Shown here piece by piece: positions 35,858-45,469 of a stretch of 64,000 nucleotides of DNA (positions within the stretch are counted from its first letter, which is position 1; each line of letters starts with the position of its first letter). The stretch is from Ruminococcus flavefaciens FD-1 (GTDB lineage: Bacteria > Bacillota > Clostridia > Oscillospirales > Ruminococcaceae), in NCBI GenBank assembly GCA_000174895.1, contig ACOK01000112.1, positions 1 through 64,000 of the forward strand, in the 5' to 3' direction. Below the pieces are notes generated by a model. It had not been told where the DNA came from, ran no database searches, and saw only the letters and a list, made by a program, of their open reading frames with translations. A program made the translations under genes and the position numbers.

Positions 35858-36457
35858 TTATAGGGGAATGGGAGAGGTATTTTTACCACCCATTTCTAGA
35901 ATTTTTTTCAAATTTTTTTCTGCCGCCTTTATGGATTTCTGTACAGTAAAGAGTCTAACTCTCTGTAATTCGGCAATTTGCTGCTGAGTAAGACCTTTGA
36001 TATAATACAAAACTATTCGTTCCTTCTGCATAGGATTCAGCGATTCAATAGCATTATACAGTTCTGAAATTGTTTCCTTCTTCTCAACCTCATCTTCAAC
36101 TGGGTGTAATTCAATATTCAAGGGATTAAGCTGATGTTCTCCGTTTTCATCCTCAGTTATTTCTTCGGAATAACCTTCATCAATATGATATTTTGATTCA
36201 CGATGTTTTTCTCTGTCTTCATTACCAAAATATCTGTTGTACTCTTCAGCCATTTTACTGAACTTGTCAGGAGATATAATTATCATTCCTTTAGTCTTAG
36301 GATGCTTAACTGTTACATCCGGATCGTCGGTTACTATAATGTACTTCGGTCCTACAAAATCAGGATAGAGTACTTTTGTGCAGATGAAGTAGAAGCCCCT
36401 TTTTCTGATAATGTCCAGTACGTCTTCCATAACAATGTTCTTATAAACTTTTCCCAT
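35858..36457 (-). CDS. sigma-70-like / HTH regulator of the mobile element
   Basis: A 199-residue protein. The last 55 residues (LNPMQKERIVLYYIKGLTQQQ...) are a sigma-70 region-4-like HTH of the type carried by many integrative elements. The N-terminal half is unrecognised and there is no region 2, so it is unlikely to be a complete sigma factor. AAAGGAC stands before the ATG. It is the first gene of the island operon and probably its regulator. Confidence 0.65.
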   Translation of the reverse strand: MGKVYKNIVMEDVLDIIRKRGFYFICTKVLYPDFVGPKYIIVTDDPDVTVKHPKTKGMIIISPDKFSKMAEEYNRYFGNEDREKHRESKYHIDEGYSEEITEDENGEHQLNPLNIELHPVEDEVEKKETISELYNAIESLNPMQKERIVLYYIKGLTQQQIAELQRVRLFTVQKSIKAAEKNLKKILEMGGKNTSPIPL

Positions 36458-36943
36458 TTTAGTGTCCTTTCTGCGGACACAAAAATGGAGCCTGCATATA
36501 TATGTACGCAGACTCCGAGCTCGCCTGATTATGGCATGACAAGGTAAGGGTACAAAATATATGCTTTTCTTAAAGAAAAACCATATTTGTATCCGCCGCC
36601 CTTAATGCATATCAGGCTTTGAATATGTTATTCAGCCTTGGGTTTCGCTCCCTTGACTGTGTCTATATAATATCATAGAACACTATGTGAAAACAGCTCA
36701 AAAAAAGGAGGTTTCGTTTTTGTGTAAATATTTGAGAAATGGGATATTCATTCGACTTCTGTTATTGACTTTGTATACGAATGCGACATTCAATATGATG
36801 ATATGGTGATAACCAAGTGAAAACGGCAAATTTTTCCATCCTTTTTTTGGAGGATTTCCGAAAAATTTTCTTTGATAATAAAAAAACGGAGGCTCGAAAG
36901 CCTCCGTTTAAGCTATAGTTATTAGATTATCAGTGTTTAATAA
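36458..36943. other. 486-bp intergenic region, leader and end of island
   Basis: Near the regulator gene it contains the stem GGAGCCTGC/GCAGACTCC. On the minus strand TTCACA and TATATA near 36665-36690 form a possible promoter. A 27-codon open stretch on the plus strand (about 36735-36820) has no start codon and may be a gene relic. It ends with the terminator at 36884. No gene is supported. Confidence 0.4.
36884..36909. terminator. bidirectional terminator
   Basis: AAACGGAGGCT-CGAA-AGCCTCCGTTT, flanked by A- and T-rich sequence. Confidence 0.75.
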
Positions 36944-37366
36944 TCATACCACTTCATTATTATATAATGCAAAGCACATTTCATATGGATCAAGGATTTG
37001 AAGTGGTTTCAAAAGTGTTTCGTGAATATCTTTAGGGAATGTCTCTTTTACATAATCAGATGTCAAATATCCTCGATGCCCTATCATACACAAGAATTTG
37101 CCTCGTATGTTTATGTTTTCGTCTCTTTCTTTTGCGATTTTCTCATGCTTGTCGTCAAGGTTCTCGAGACGTTTCAGCAAAGAGGTGATTTCTGGATCAT
37201 ACCCATTATCTTCATTCATAAGGGAGGAGATCGGAGTTCCCGAATAAATTGGATTTGTTGGCATAGACTTAGGCAACTCCGCTTTCGCTTGCATCGGATT
37301 CAGGAGCAACGCATTTATTGTTGGTTTGACAGAATGCTCACGTTTCTTAACGAAGAAGGAACAATA
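36944..37366 (-). pseudogene. 5'-truncated or decayed gene at the island edge
   Basis: An open frame without a usable start. It is open from 37366, reading FFVKKREHSVKPTINALL, and continues through KAELPKSMPTNPIYSGTP to EMCFALYNNEVV. The only in-frame ATGs lack a ribosome site. Composition is protein-like with a charged helical middle. It looks like the 3' part of a longer gene cut near 37370, which may mark the right end of the island. The family is not recognised. Confidence 0.4.
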
Positions 37367-37386
37367 TCAAACTGAATAGGAACAAT

Positions 37387-37415
37387 AAATCCCGATACCA
37401 AACGAGTCGGGATTT
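37387..37415. terminator. terminator-like inverted repeat
   Basis: AAATCCCGA pairs with TCGGGATTT, followed by ATATTTTTTC on the plus strand. Confidence 0.6.
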
Positions 37416-37470
37416 ATATTTTTTCTAACCATAGATTGCGTGTTTAAGTCACGTTTCCAGCTCCACAATC

Positions 37471-37499
37471 CCCTGCTTAGAATAGACTTCTAAGCAGGG
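37471..37499 (-). terminator. terminator of the NAD synthetase gene
   Basis: CCCTGCTTAGA pairs with TCTAAGCAGGG, 21 bp after the nadE stop; no strong T-run on the minus strand. Confidence 0.5.
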
Positions 37500-37520
37500 T
37501 TGATTATCTATATCGCTGAA

Positions 37521-39434
37521 TTAATAATCAATACTTTCCAATTCTTTCAGCCACATATTCGCGGAGGCATCACTTGGCATCCGCCAGTCGCCGCGGGGAG
37601 AAAGAGTAACAGTTCCGACTTTTGGTCCGTCAGGGAGGCAAGATCTCTTGAATTGCTGGTTGAAGAATCGTCGATAGAATATTTTCAGCCATTTCATTAT
37701 CACTTCCTTGGGATAGGTATCGGCGAATGAAAGGCAGGCGATACGGAATACCTTTGACGGAGAAAATCCATATCTCAGAATATAGTACATGAAGAAATCG
37801 TGAAGCTCATACGGTCCGACTATATCTTCAGTCTTCTGTGATATAGTACCGTTTTTCTTAGGCGGCAGAAGCTCGGGACTAACAGGAGTATCCAGTATAT
37901 CGAACAAGATTTTTTTCAGCTCGCCCTCTGATATTTCAGCTTCATAGTTTACCAGCCAGCGCACAAGTGTTTTTGGAATGGACGAATTTACTGCATACAT
38001 TGACATATGATCCCCATTATAGGTTGCCCAGCCGAGGGCAAGCTCTGATAGATCTCCTGTTCCGATGACGATACCGCCGAACTGATTAGCTTTATCCATT
38101 AACACCTGTGTTCGTTCCCGCGCCTGTGAGTTTTCATATGTCACATCGTGAATGTCAGGTGACTGTCCTATATCAGAAAAATGCTGCATTACACTGCTAC
38201 ATATATTTATTTCAATGAGCGTCGAACCATAAGCCTTTGCAAGCAAACAGGCGTTGTTATAGGTCCTGTCGGTAGTACCGAAGCATGGCATTGTTATAGT
38301 GTGGATACCTTTTCTGTCAAGTTCGAGCAAATCAAAAGCGTGTACTGCAACTATAAGTGCAAGAGTTGAATCCAGTCCGCCTGAAAGCCCGAGAACTGCA
38401 TTCTTGCAGCCAATGTGTCGCAGTCTTGTCATCAATCCCACAGCCTGCATTGTGAGTATTTCCTCACATCTGCTGTCAAGCTGCATTTTATCGGACGGTA
38501 CAAACGGAGTTTGAGAAAAAACTCTGTCAAGGACTGTATTAGTAACATTCAGAGAAAAGTATGAAGTATAAATACTTGGCGAAGCTGAAAATGTATTCAT
38601 TCTTCTGCGCTCGTAGTACAGCTTTTTTATGTCGATGTCAGCAATTGACAGTCCGCTTGAAAAAGCCTTTGACTCAGCGAGTAAAGAGCCGTTTTCGGCA
38701 ATAATATTATGTCCTGCGAATATCATATCCTGCGTGGATTCGCCTATGCCCGAATCGGCATAGGCGTAGGCGCAGGTAAGAGAAGCTGAACGGGATTTTA
38801 TCAGTGTTCTACGGTAATCGGCTTTTCCTATGACCTCATCACTTGCGGAAAGATTGAAAATTATTACGGCTCCCGAAGCTGCAAGACGTTCAGAAGGCGG
38901 AGAACCCACCCACATATCCTCGCATATCTCTATCCCGAATGCCAGTTCAGGAAGTTCTTTGCAGGTAAATACAGTTTCTTCGATGTGAATTGTATATTCA
39001 TCATTCAGCTGTATATCCGCACAAAGTCCGTCGTTGGCAGCTGTAAAATGACGCATTTCATAAAATTCGCTGTAATTCGGGATATTTTTCTTCGCAACTG
39101 CTCCGAGGACTTTGCCTTTGTTTGCGATAACGGCACAGTTGTACAGCTTTCCACAAACTGTAAGCGGCATTCCAATGATCGAAACAATATCCAGCTTTTC
39201 TGTCTCTTTTACTATCCTTACCAGTTCGCTTTTTGCCGAGCTTAAAAGTGCATCCTGCAAAAACAGGTCTCCGCAGGTGTAGCCGGTTACTGACAGCTCA
39301 GGAAAGCATATTATCTTTACTCTCTTGCTGTGGGCTTCGGTGATGAGCTCAATGATCCTGTCTGCGTTGTACTGGCAGTCCGCAACCTTTATATCAGGCG
39401 TTGCACAAGCTATCTTTATGAATCCGTCCTTCAT
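37521..39434 (-). CDS. nadE: glutamine-dependent NAD+ synthetase
   Basis: A 637-residue two-domain enzyme converting nicotinate adenine dinucleotide to NAD+ with ATP and glutamine. The N-terminal nitrilase-like glutaminase (about 1-270) shows the Glu in FPELSVTGYTCGD, the Lys in AVAKKNIPNY and the Cys in GIEICEDMW. The C-terminal NAD synthase domain has the pyrophosphatase loop LSGGLDSTLAL (near 345) and GTGDLSE. The start at 39434 is set by GGAGGTAA; a longer frame begins 30 nt earlier without a site. It is preceded by the promoter-hairpin leader shared with the nitrogen genes, which fits its use of glutamine. Confidence 0.92.
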   Translation of the reverse strand: MKDGFIKIACATPDIKVADCQYNADRIIELITEAHSKRVKIICFPELSVTGYTCGDLFLQDALLSSAKSELVRIVKETEKLDIVSIIGMPLTVCGKLYNCAVIANKGKVLGAVAKKNIPNYSEFYEMRHFTAANDGLCADIQLNDEYTIHIEETVFTCKELPELAFGIEICEDMWVGSPPSERLAASGAVIIFNLSASDEVIGKADYRRTLIKSRSASLTCAYAYADSGIGESTQDMIFAGHNIIAENGSLLAESKAFSSGLSIADIDIKKLYYERRRMNTFSASPSIYTSYFSLNVTNTVLDRVFSQTPFVPSDKMQLDSRCEEILTMQAVGLMTRLRHIGCKNAVLGLSGGLDSTLALIVAVHAFDLLELDRKGIHTITMPCFGTTDRTYNNACLLAKAYGSTLIEINICSSVMQHFSDIGQSPDIHDVTYENSQARERTQVLMDKANQFGGIVIGTGDLSELALGWATYNGDHMSMYAVNSSIPKTLVRWLVNYEAEISEGELKKILFDILDTPVSPELLPPKKNGTISQKTEDIVGPYELHDFFMYYILRYGFSPSKVFRIACLSFADTYPKEVIMKWLKIFYRRFFNQQFKRSCLPDGPKVGTVTLSPRGDWRMPSDASANMWLKELESIDY

Positions 39435-39456
39435 ATTTACCTCCAAAAAGACAAAA

Positions 39457-39525
39457 AAGGACACTGAATCATCAGCATCCTTGCATTAACAACGTAATTA
39501 TATACCCATTCATTGATTTTGTCAA
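39457..39525 (-). promoter_or_regulatory. nitrogen-type leader 1 (nadE)
   Basis: Minus strand TTGACA (39520-39525), 17 bp, TATAAT (39497-39502). Then GCAAGGATGCTGA pairs with TCAGTGTCCTT (39457-39482) and is followed by TTTTGTCTTTTT. The hairpin begins about 8 nt after the predicted start. Confidence 0.7.
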
Positions 39526-39533
39526 GCGAATAC

Positions 39534-39606
39534 TTGACAAATCCTATCTGCCGTGATATAATTCAGGTAAAGAGCAACGGCGCTTCTCGTTTAGAGGAGC
39601 GCCGTT
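39534..39606 (+). promoter_or_regulatory. nitrogen-type leader 2 (acetyltransferase operon)
   Basis: TTGACA (39534-39539), 17 bp, TATAAT (39557-39562). CAACGGCGCTTCTC pairs with GAGGAGCGCCGTT (39576-39606), then TTGTATT. It is back-to-back with leader 1. Confidence 0.7.
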
Positions 39607-39625
39607 TTGTATTAGGAGACTTTCT

Positions 39626-40087
39626 ATGGAGCAGATACGATACAAATGGACAGATGGCAGCGATGAAGATTTTCAGCGTTTCTATTTAGCAACAGAGGAA
39701 TTTTACAGCAGTATAGTAGGCGGTGAAAAGAACAGGAAAGGCTTTATCCCTTACAATATTTCCCAGAATATCGGCATAGTTGTTATAGCATATATCGGCG
39801 ATACCGCTGTTGGCTGTGCAGGTTTGAAGTCCTATTCAGATACTGACGTTGAAATAAAGCGCGTATGGGTAGAACCTAATTATCGCCGCAGGCATATTGC
39901 GGTCGAGATGATGAAAATGATTGAAAACAAGGCAAAGGAACAGCGTTTCACAAGAACAATTCTTCAGACAAGGGAAGCGATGACAGAAGCAGTATCGTTC
40001 TATGAAAAACTCGGATATTACCGCATAGATAATTATCCGCCATATGACAAACTTGATGGTGCGGTATGCTATGCGAAAGACCTGTAA
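39626..40087 (+). CDS. GNAT-family N-acetyltransferase
   Basis: A 153-residue protein with the GNAT fold: VVIAYIGDTAVGCAGL, then VEIKRVWVEPNYRRRHIAVEMM, then the C-terminal ETR-type segment AVSFYEKLGYYRI. The acetyl-CoA pyrophosphate loop normally reads (Q/R)xxGx(G/A); here the glycine is replaced (RRRHIA), so CoA binding may be altered. Substrate unknown. Start ATG 39626 with TAGGAG. It is the first gene of a unit with the PEP-binding-domain gene 18 bp downstream. Confidence 0.8.
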   Translation: MEQIRYKWTDGSDEDFQRFYLATEEFYSSIVGGEKNRKGFIPYNISQNIGIVVIAYIGDTAVGCAGLKSYSDTDVEIKRVWVEPNYRRRHIAVEMMKMIENKAKEQRFTRTILQTREAMTEAVSFYEKLGYYRIDNYPPYDKLDGAVCYAKDL

Positions 40088-40105
40088 GTAAAAGGAGGCA
40101 TTACC

Positions 40106-42673
40106 ATGGCTGCATTTGACAGGATCTGTTCGGGAATCCCCGAAATGGACAAGGCACTTGATAATATAAGGCTCGGCGACAATGTTGTGTGGAGAGTTTC
40201 AGAACTCTCGGAGTTCAAACTGTTCATGGAGCCATACCTCAGGCAGGCTATCGCTGACGGCAGAAATATAATATATTTCCGTTTTGCAAGTCATGAGCCT
40301 CTTGTTGAGGACTGTCCCGATGTCAAGACCATAGAAGTGCCGCTTTCCCACAGATTTGAGACCTTCACCGTTGATATACATAATGAGATTGAAAAGGCAG
40401 GCAGGGACGCTTTTTACATATTCGACTGCCTTTCCGAATTGCAGGCTATGTGGGCTACTGACCTTATGATGGGGAACTTTTTCAGAGTTACCTGCCCGTT
40501 CCTGTTTATACTTGATACAGTTGCATTCTTCCCTATAATTCGCGGCAAACACTCAGTCCATGCCATAAACAAGATACTGAATACCACACAGCTTTTCTTT
40601 GATGTTTACTCTGATAAAAAGAATGTTTATGTACGTCCCGAAAAGGTATGGAACAGAAGCTCGGATACCATGTTCCTGCCGCACACCTATGAACCCGAAA
40701 CAGGACATTTCCGTCCTATCCTTGACGGCGTAAAGTCGAGCCGCTTCTATCAGGTTCTTGGCAATGCTCAGCGCTCCGCAGACGAACAGTTCATGGACTC
40801 ATGGGACAGGTCTTTCAAAAAGGCTAAAGTGCTTTATGAAAACGGAGTCGATATTTCGGAGCAGTGCAGTAATATGTGCAATATCATGATGACCCGCGAT
40901 TCAAAAATGCGTGAAATGGTCAAGAAACACTTCAAGCCCGATGACTATTTCAGCGTCCGTGACCACATGATAGGCACCGGTATGATAGGCGGAAAAGCCT
41001 GCGGTATGCTTCTTGCAAGAGCTATAATACGAAATACCGAGCCTGATATTGATGAAGTACTTGAACCTCACGATTCCTTTTATGTCGGCTCAGATGTTTA
41101 TTACACCTACATTGTTGACAATAATTTCTGGGATCTGCGTATAAAACAACGTACCGAGGAGGGATATTTCTCACTTGCTGATGAGTTCGCAGAGCAGCTT
41201 ATGAACGGTAAATTCTCAGATGAAATGCGTGAACAGCTTAACCGTATCATAGAATACTACGGACAGGATCCATATATTGTCCGTTCAAGCAGTATCCTTG
41301 AGGACGGCTTCGGCAATGCATTCGCAGGCAAGTACGAATCTGTTTTCTGTGCCAACAGAGGAACTCCTGAGGAACGCCTTGAAGAGTTTGAAAAGGCTAT
41401 AAAAACTGTCTATGCAAGCACCATGAGCCTTTCTGCACTTGATTACCGAAAGCGACGTGGACTTGACAAGCGTGACGAGCAGATGTCACTGCTTGTACAG
41501 CGTGTATCGGGTTCTTACTACGGAGCATATTATATGCCGTGTGCAGCAGGCGTGGGATATTCCTACAGTCCGTACAGCTTTCTCAAAAGCTCCGACCAGT
41601 CCGCAGGAATGCTGCGTCTTGTCATGGGACTTGGTACGTCTGCCGTTGACAGGACAGAGGGCTCATATCCGCGGCTTGTAAGTCTTGATATGCCAGAAAA
41701 GACGGTATATTCAAGCTATGCAGAGAGACACAGGTTCTCTCAGGGCAAGGTCGAAGTAATAAACACATCCATTCATGATATGGAACGTCTGCCTCTTCGT
41801 GATCTTGAACCTGTGATACCCGATTATCTGCAAAACATTCTCCTCGAACACGACTACGATGCCGAGAGCAGACTGCGCGAAATGGGACGAAAAGTGTCCT
41901 CAACGTTCATCTCCTGCAAGGGACTTGTAAGCAATAAAACACTGATGTCGCAGATGCAGAGAATGCTCCGGTGCATACAGGACGAGTACGATTATCCTGT
42001 GGATACGGAGTTTACCATAAATGTTTCCGACAGCGGTGAATACTCCATCGACCTCCTGCAATGCAGACCGCTTCAGGTGCTCAAAGACAAAACAGGAGTT
42101 ACCGTACCCGACGTACCGCGGGAGCATATCCTCCTTGAAAGCAAGGGGGCTTCAATGGGACTTTCAAAGGCTTCAAAGCTGGATATAATCGTGTATGTTG
42201 ACCCTGTTGTGTACTACAATATGCCTTATGCCGAGAAGAATTCCGTTGCCAAAATGATAGGCAAAATCAACTGGACTTACCGTAACAGCGGCAAGCATAT
42301 GATGCTTATGGTGCCGGGCAGAGTCGGAACATCTTCGCCCGAACTTGGCGTACCTACATCATTTGCAGACATAAGCGAGTTTGACGTTGTATGTGAAATG
42401 GAAGAAGCCCGTGCAGGCTACAATCCCGAGCTCTCCTACGGCAGCCACATCTTTCAGGATTTAGTTGAAGCTGAGATACTCTACACGGCTGTATTCAATA
42501 ACAGCAAAACTCTGCATTTTGCTCCCGAAAAATTCAGAGGTCTGCGGAATTTGCTTGAAGATATCGACGAAAACAGCGGACTTGAAGACGTTATCGGAGT
42601 TTACGACGTGAAACGCTGCAAATGCGAGCTTTACAACGATATCAAAAACGAGCATTTACTTATAACTATTTAA
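40106..42673 (+). CDS. PEP/pyruvate-binding (PPDK_N) protein with RecA-like N-terminal domain
   Basis: An 855-residue protein. Residues 1-240 resemble a KaiC/RecA-like domain (GIPEMDKALDNIRLGDNVVW) but lack a Walker A. Residues about 285-690 contain a PEP/pyruvate-binding (PPDK N-terminal, ATP-grasp-like) domain, with IVRSSSILEDGFGNAFAGKYES near 393 and a 'LLQCRPLQ' end near 650 as in PEP synthases. The phospho-histidine and PEP-utilising barrel domains are missing, so it cannot be a complete PEP synthase. It may phosphorylate another substrate. Strong AAGGAGG start. It shares the nitrogen-type leader through the acetyltransferase gene. Confidence 0.75.
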   Translation: MAAFDRICSGIPEMDKALDNIRLGDNVVWRVSELSEFKLFMEPYLRQAIADGRNIIYFRFASHEPLVEDCPDVKTIEVPLSHRFETFTVDIHNEIEKAGRDAFYIFDCLSELQAMWATDLMMGNFFRVTCPFLFILDTVAFFPIIRGKHSVHAINKILNTTQLFFDVYSDKKNVYVRPEKVWNRSSDTMFLPHTYEPETGHFRPILDGVKSSRFYQVLGNAQRSADEQFMDSWDRSFKKAKVLYENGVDISEQCSNMCNIMMTRDSKMREMVKKHFKPDDYFSVRDHMIGTGMIGGKACGMLLARAIIRNTEPDIDEVLEPHDSFYVGSDVYYTYIVDNNFWDLRIKQRTEEGYFSLADEFAEQLMNGKFSDEMREQLNRIIEYYGQDPYIVRSSSILEDGFGNAFAGKYESVFCANRGTPEERLEEFEKAIKTVYASTMSLSALDYRKRRGLDKRDEQMSLLVQRVSGSYYGAYYMPCAAGVGYSYSPYSFLKSSDQSAGMLRLVMGLGTSAVDRTEGSYPRLVSLDMPEKTVYSSYAERHRFSQGKVEVINTSIHDMERLPLRDLEPVIPDYLQNILLEHDYDAESRLREMGRKVSSTFISCKGLVSNKTLMSQMQRMLRCIQDEYDYPVDTEFTINVSDSGEYSIDLLQCRPLQVLKDKTGVTVPDVPREHILLESKGASMGLSKASKLDIIVYVDPVVYYNMPYAEKNSVAKMIGKINWTYRNSGKHMMLMVPGRVGTSSPELGVPTSFADISEFDVVCEMEEARAGYNPELSYGSHIFQDLVEAEILYTAVFNNSKTLHFAPEKFRGLRNLLEDIDENSGLEDVIGVYDVKRCKCELYNDIKNEHLLITI

Positions 42674-42723
42674 GCAATGGAGCTTCAATTTTGTGGAGCT
42701 CCTTATATTCTGGAGTGAAAACA

Positions 42724-43992
42724 TTGAAACTTGAATTTCCGCCCATAGGGGCAAGGATAATGAAATCTGCAATTGCAGTCGGCTTATGTATGCTTGTATA
42801 TTTCGCGAGGACGCTTCTGCCCATAGGCAACGGCATACCGTTTTACGGTGCGCTGGCAGCATTATGGTGTATGCAACCGTATTCAGACATTACGAAGAAC
42901 AATGCCGTGCAGCGGTCAGCAGGTACACTTATAGGTGCATTCTACGGACTTATATTTCTGCTGCTGTTCCGCAGGCTTGGCTTAGTCATACCTGAGCTTG
43001 TCTATATCTCGGCAAGTATTTTCATAATCCCTGTGATATACACAACTGTTGTTATGAACAAGCGAACCGCTTCTTTTTTCTCATGCGTTGTGTTCCTGAG
43101 CATTGCGCTGACACATTCATTTGACGAGAACCCTTATATATTCGTGCTGAACAGAGTTGTTGATACGTTTATAGGAATAATAATAGGAGTTGCCGTGAAC
43201 GATTTCCGTCTGCCTGTAAAACGTAATGATAATACGCTGTATGTAAGCGGAATTGATGATGTACTTATATCGCCGACCTCTAATTACAGCAAGGTGGAAC
43301 TGAACAGGCTCATCCGCAGCGGAGTGAAGTTCACTATCTCCACTACCCGTACCCCTGCGGAGCTTATGTCCATTATGAAGGGTACAGAATTGCAGCTTCC
43401 GGCTATAGTTATGGACGGAGCAGCGATGTATGACATTAAGGAAAAGCAGTATCTTGATATGACATATCTTTCGCCAAATGCTTCGGCAGAAGCCGAAAGG
43501 ATAATTTCAGAGTGCGGACTGAACTGTTTTATTAATACTATGCTCGATACCACTCTGCTGATATACTATGGAAAGCTGAATAATTCCGCAGAAAAAGAAC
43601 TGTTTGAGTCACATAAACACTCTCCTTACAGAAACTATATCAGCTCTGAATACCGAAGGAAGGATATTAACGAGCGTGTTCTGTATATTACTGTCATTGC
43701 CAAAAAGACAGATATATTCCTGCTTGAAAGAAAACTGCGTCAACAGCTTGGAGCAAGTGCAAGAATAAGTCTTTCCGACTCTGAATACGAAGGATTCATG
43801 TGCCTAAAAATATTCTCCCCTTGTGCTTCAAAAGAGAATATGCTGTTGAAGCTAAAAGAATATGCAGGTGCGGAAAGAGTGGTGACATTCGGCAGTATAC
43901 GCGGCAAATACGACGTTTATATAGGCGACGGCGGCGGAAATGCAACTGTGAAAAAGCTTAAAAAAGTTTGCAGATTCCACGGGAATTTTTGA
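42724..43992 (+). CDS. membrane FUSC-like / HAD-like fusion protein
   Basis: About 422 residues. The N-terminal 160 residues have five to six hydrophobic segments (IMKSAIAVGLCMLVYFARTL ... IGIIIGVAVNDF), like bacterial aromatic-acid-exporter/FUSC membrane domains. The C-terminal 250 residues resemble a Cof-type HAD hydrolase (YVSGIDDVLI at the first motif, FTISTTRT at the second, AIVMDGAAM, FGSIRGKYDV at the end). The first HAD motif has IDD instead of DxD with the nucleophile, so activity is doubtful. A TTG at 42724 with GGAGTGA 5 nt before it is the best start; earlier in-frame codons lie within the preceding gene. Role unknown. Confidence 0.68.
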   Translation: MKLEFPPIGARIMKSAIAVGLCMLVYFARTLLPIGNGIPFYGALAALWCMQPYSDITKNNAVQRSAGTLIGAFYGLIFLLLFRRLGLVIPELVYISASIFIIPVIYTTVVMNKRTASFFSCVVFLSIALTHSFDENPYIFVLNRVVDTFIGIIIGVAVNDFRLPVKRNDNTLYVSGIDDVLISPTSNYSKVELNRLIRSGVKFTISTTRTPAELMSIMKGTELQLPAIVMDGAAMYDIKEKQYLDMTYLSPNASAEAERIISECGLNCFINTMLDTTLLIYYGKLNNSAEKELFESHKHSPYRNYISSEYRRKDINERVLYITVIAKKTDIFLLERKLRQQLGASARISLSDSEYEGFMCLKIFSPCASKENMLLKLKEYAGAERVVTFGSIRGKYDVYIGDGGGNATVKKLKKVCRFHGNF

Positions 43993-44014
43993 CACACATG
44001 GCTTTGTCAGACTA

Positions 44015-44095
44015 TTGACAATTCGCAAAAGTTGTGATATCATAAAGGTGTAATAAAGCAAGCAAAGGCGCTTATCCGCATGGATAGGCGCCTTT
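44015..44095 (+). promoter_or_regulatory. nitrogen-type leader 3 (citrate synthase)
   Basis: TTGACA (44015-44020), 17 bp, TATCAT (44038-44043). AGCAAAGGCGCTTATCC-GCAT pairs with GGATAGGCGCCTTT (hairpin 44064-44095), then CTTATTT. Nearly identical to leader 4. Confidence 0.75.
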
Positions 44096-44117
44096 CTTAT
44101 TTGAGGTGATACCGTTG

Positions 44118-45455
44118 ATGACTACAAAAGAAGTAATGTATTCAGCTTTCTCGGAGGGAAACAACATTCCTGCTGAATGTTTTGATAAGTACAGCGTAAA
44201 GCGAGGACTGAGGAATCCTGACGGAACAGGCGTTATGGCAGGAGTCACCAATATCTGTAATGTTCATGGCTATGTTGTAGATGACGGTGAGAAAAAGCCC
44301 ACAGAGGGAAAGCTGATCTTCAGAGGCTACAGTATCAATGACCTTATCGAAAAAGCTGAAGCTGAGGACAGATTTGGTTATGAGGAGATAGTTTTTCTTC
44401 TGCTTACAGGCAGACTTCCGAACAGGAACGAGCTTGATGAATTCATAATGATATTATCTAATGAACGTGCGCTCCCTCAGGACTTCTTTGAAGATATGAT
44501 ATTAAAAGCGCCATCGCCCAATATCATGAATAAAATGGCAAGAGCTGTTCTCTCGCTGTATTCTTATGACGACGCTCCGGAATCAAAAACTTCCGAGCAT
44601 GAGGTTGATACAGCCGTATCACTCATTGCAAAGATGCCTGTTATAATGGTCTGTGCCTATGAGACAAAAAGAAGATACTATGATGATAAATCAATGATAA
44701 TGCACCCTCTGATAAAGGGACAATCCACAGCGGAAAACATTCTTTCAACTCTCCGCACTGACAGAAAGTTCACACACGATGAAGCAAAACTGCTTGACCT
44801 AATGCTTATGCTCCATGCTGAACACGGCGGAGGCAACAACTCAACATTTACCTGCCGTGTACTTACTTCATCCGCAACAGACCCGTATTCTGCATATTCA
44901 GCAGCGATAGGTTCACTGAAAGGTCCACGCCACGGCGGTGCGAACCATAAAGCACTTGAAATGCAGGAGATAATAAAGGCAAATGTTAAAAACTGGGAGA
45001 ATGATGACGAAGTAGCTGATGTGCTGAGAAAACTGCTGTGCAAGGAAATAGGTGACGGCAGCGGTCTGATATATGGTATGGGACACGCTGTTTATACGCT
45101 GTCTGATCCGAGAGCTGTAATACTGAAAAAGTATGCAGGAATGATGGCTGAGGGTACAGAGTTTGAAAAGGAATTCCGCCTTATTGAATCGATAGAGCGT
45201 CTTACGCCCAAAGTTTTTGAAGATGTAAAAAGGTCGGGAAAAGCAATGTGTGCAAATATTGATATGTACAGCGGATTCGTCTATAAGATGCTGAGAATAC
45301 CACCCGACCTGTTTACTCCTCTGTTTGCTGTTTCTAGAATGGCAGGCTGGTGCGCTCACAGATTCGAGGAGATAAACAGCGGCAGGCGTATCATGCGTCC
45401 TGCATACAAATCGATCAATAAGGAAAAGCCATACATTGATATGGAAAAAAGATAG
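44118..45455 (+). CDS. gltA: citrate synthase
   Basis: A 445-residue enzyme condensing oxaloacetate with acetyl-CoA. Conserved motifs: HGGGNNST (His near 239), [11 protein letters not shown] near 274 and [13 protein letters not shown] near 325, with the catalytic Asp region FSGFVYKML-like near 385. Length and sequence fit the Clostridia type related to citrate synthase I/III. The ATG at 44118 is preferred (GAGGTGA upstream); TTG at 44115 is also possible. Followed 14 bp later by isocitrate dehydrogenase. No aconitase gene is here. The pair supplies 2-oxoglutarate, the carbon skeleton for glutamate, matching the nitrogen-type leader. Confidence 0.92.
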   Translation: MTTKEVMYSAFSEGNNIPAECFDKYSVKRGLRNPDGTGVMAGVTNICNVHGYVVDDGEKKPTEGKLIFRGYSINDLIEKAEAEDRFGYEEIVFLLLTGRLPNRNELDEFIMILSNERALPQDFFEDMILKAPSPNIMNKMARAVLSLYSYDDAPESKTSEHEVDTAVSLIAKMPVIMVCAYETKRRYYDDKSMIMHPLIKGQSTAENILSTLRTDRKFTHDEAKLLDLMLMLHAEHGGGNNSTFTCRVLTSSATDPYSAYSAAIGSLKGPRHGGANHKALEMQEIIKANVKNWENDDEVADVLRKLLCKEIGDGSGLIYGMGHAVYTLSDPRAVILKKYAGMMAEGTEFEKEFRLIESIERLTPKVFEDVKRSGKAMCANIDMYSGFVYKMLRIPPDLFTPLFAVSRMAGWCAHRFEEINSGRRIMRPAYKSINKEKPYIDMEKR

Positions 45456-45469
45456 AAAGGCTGATAAAT

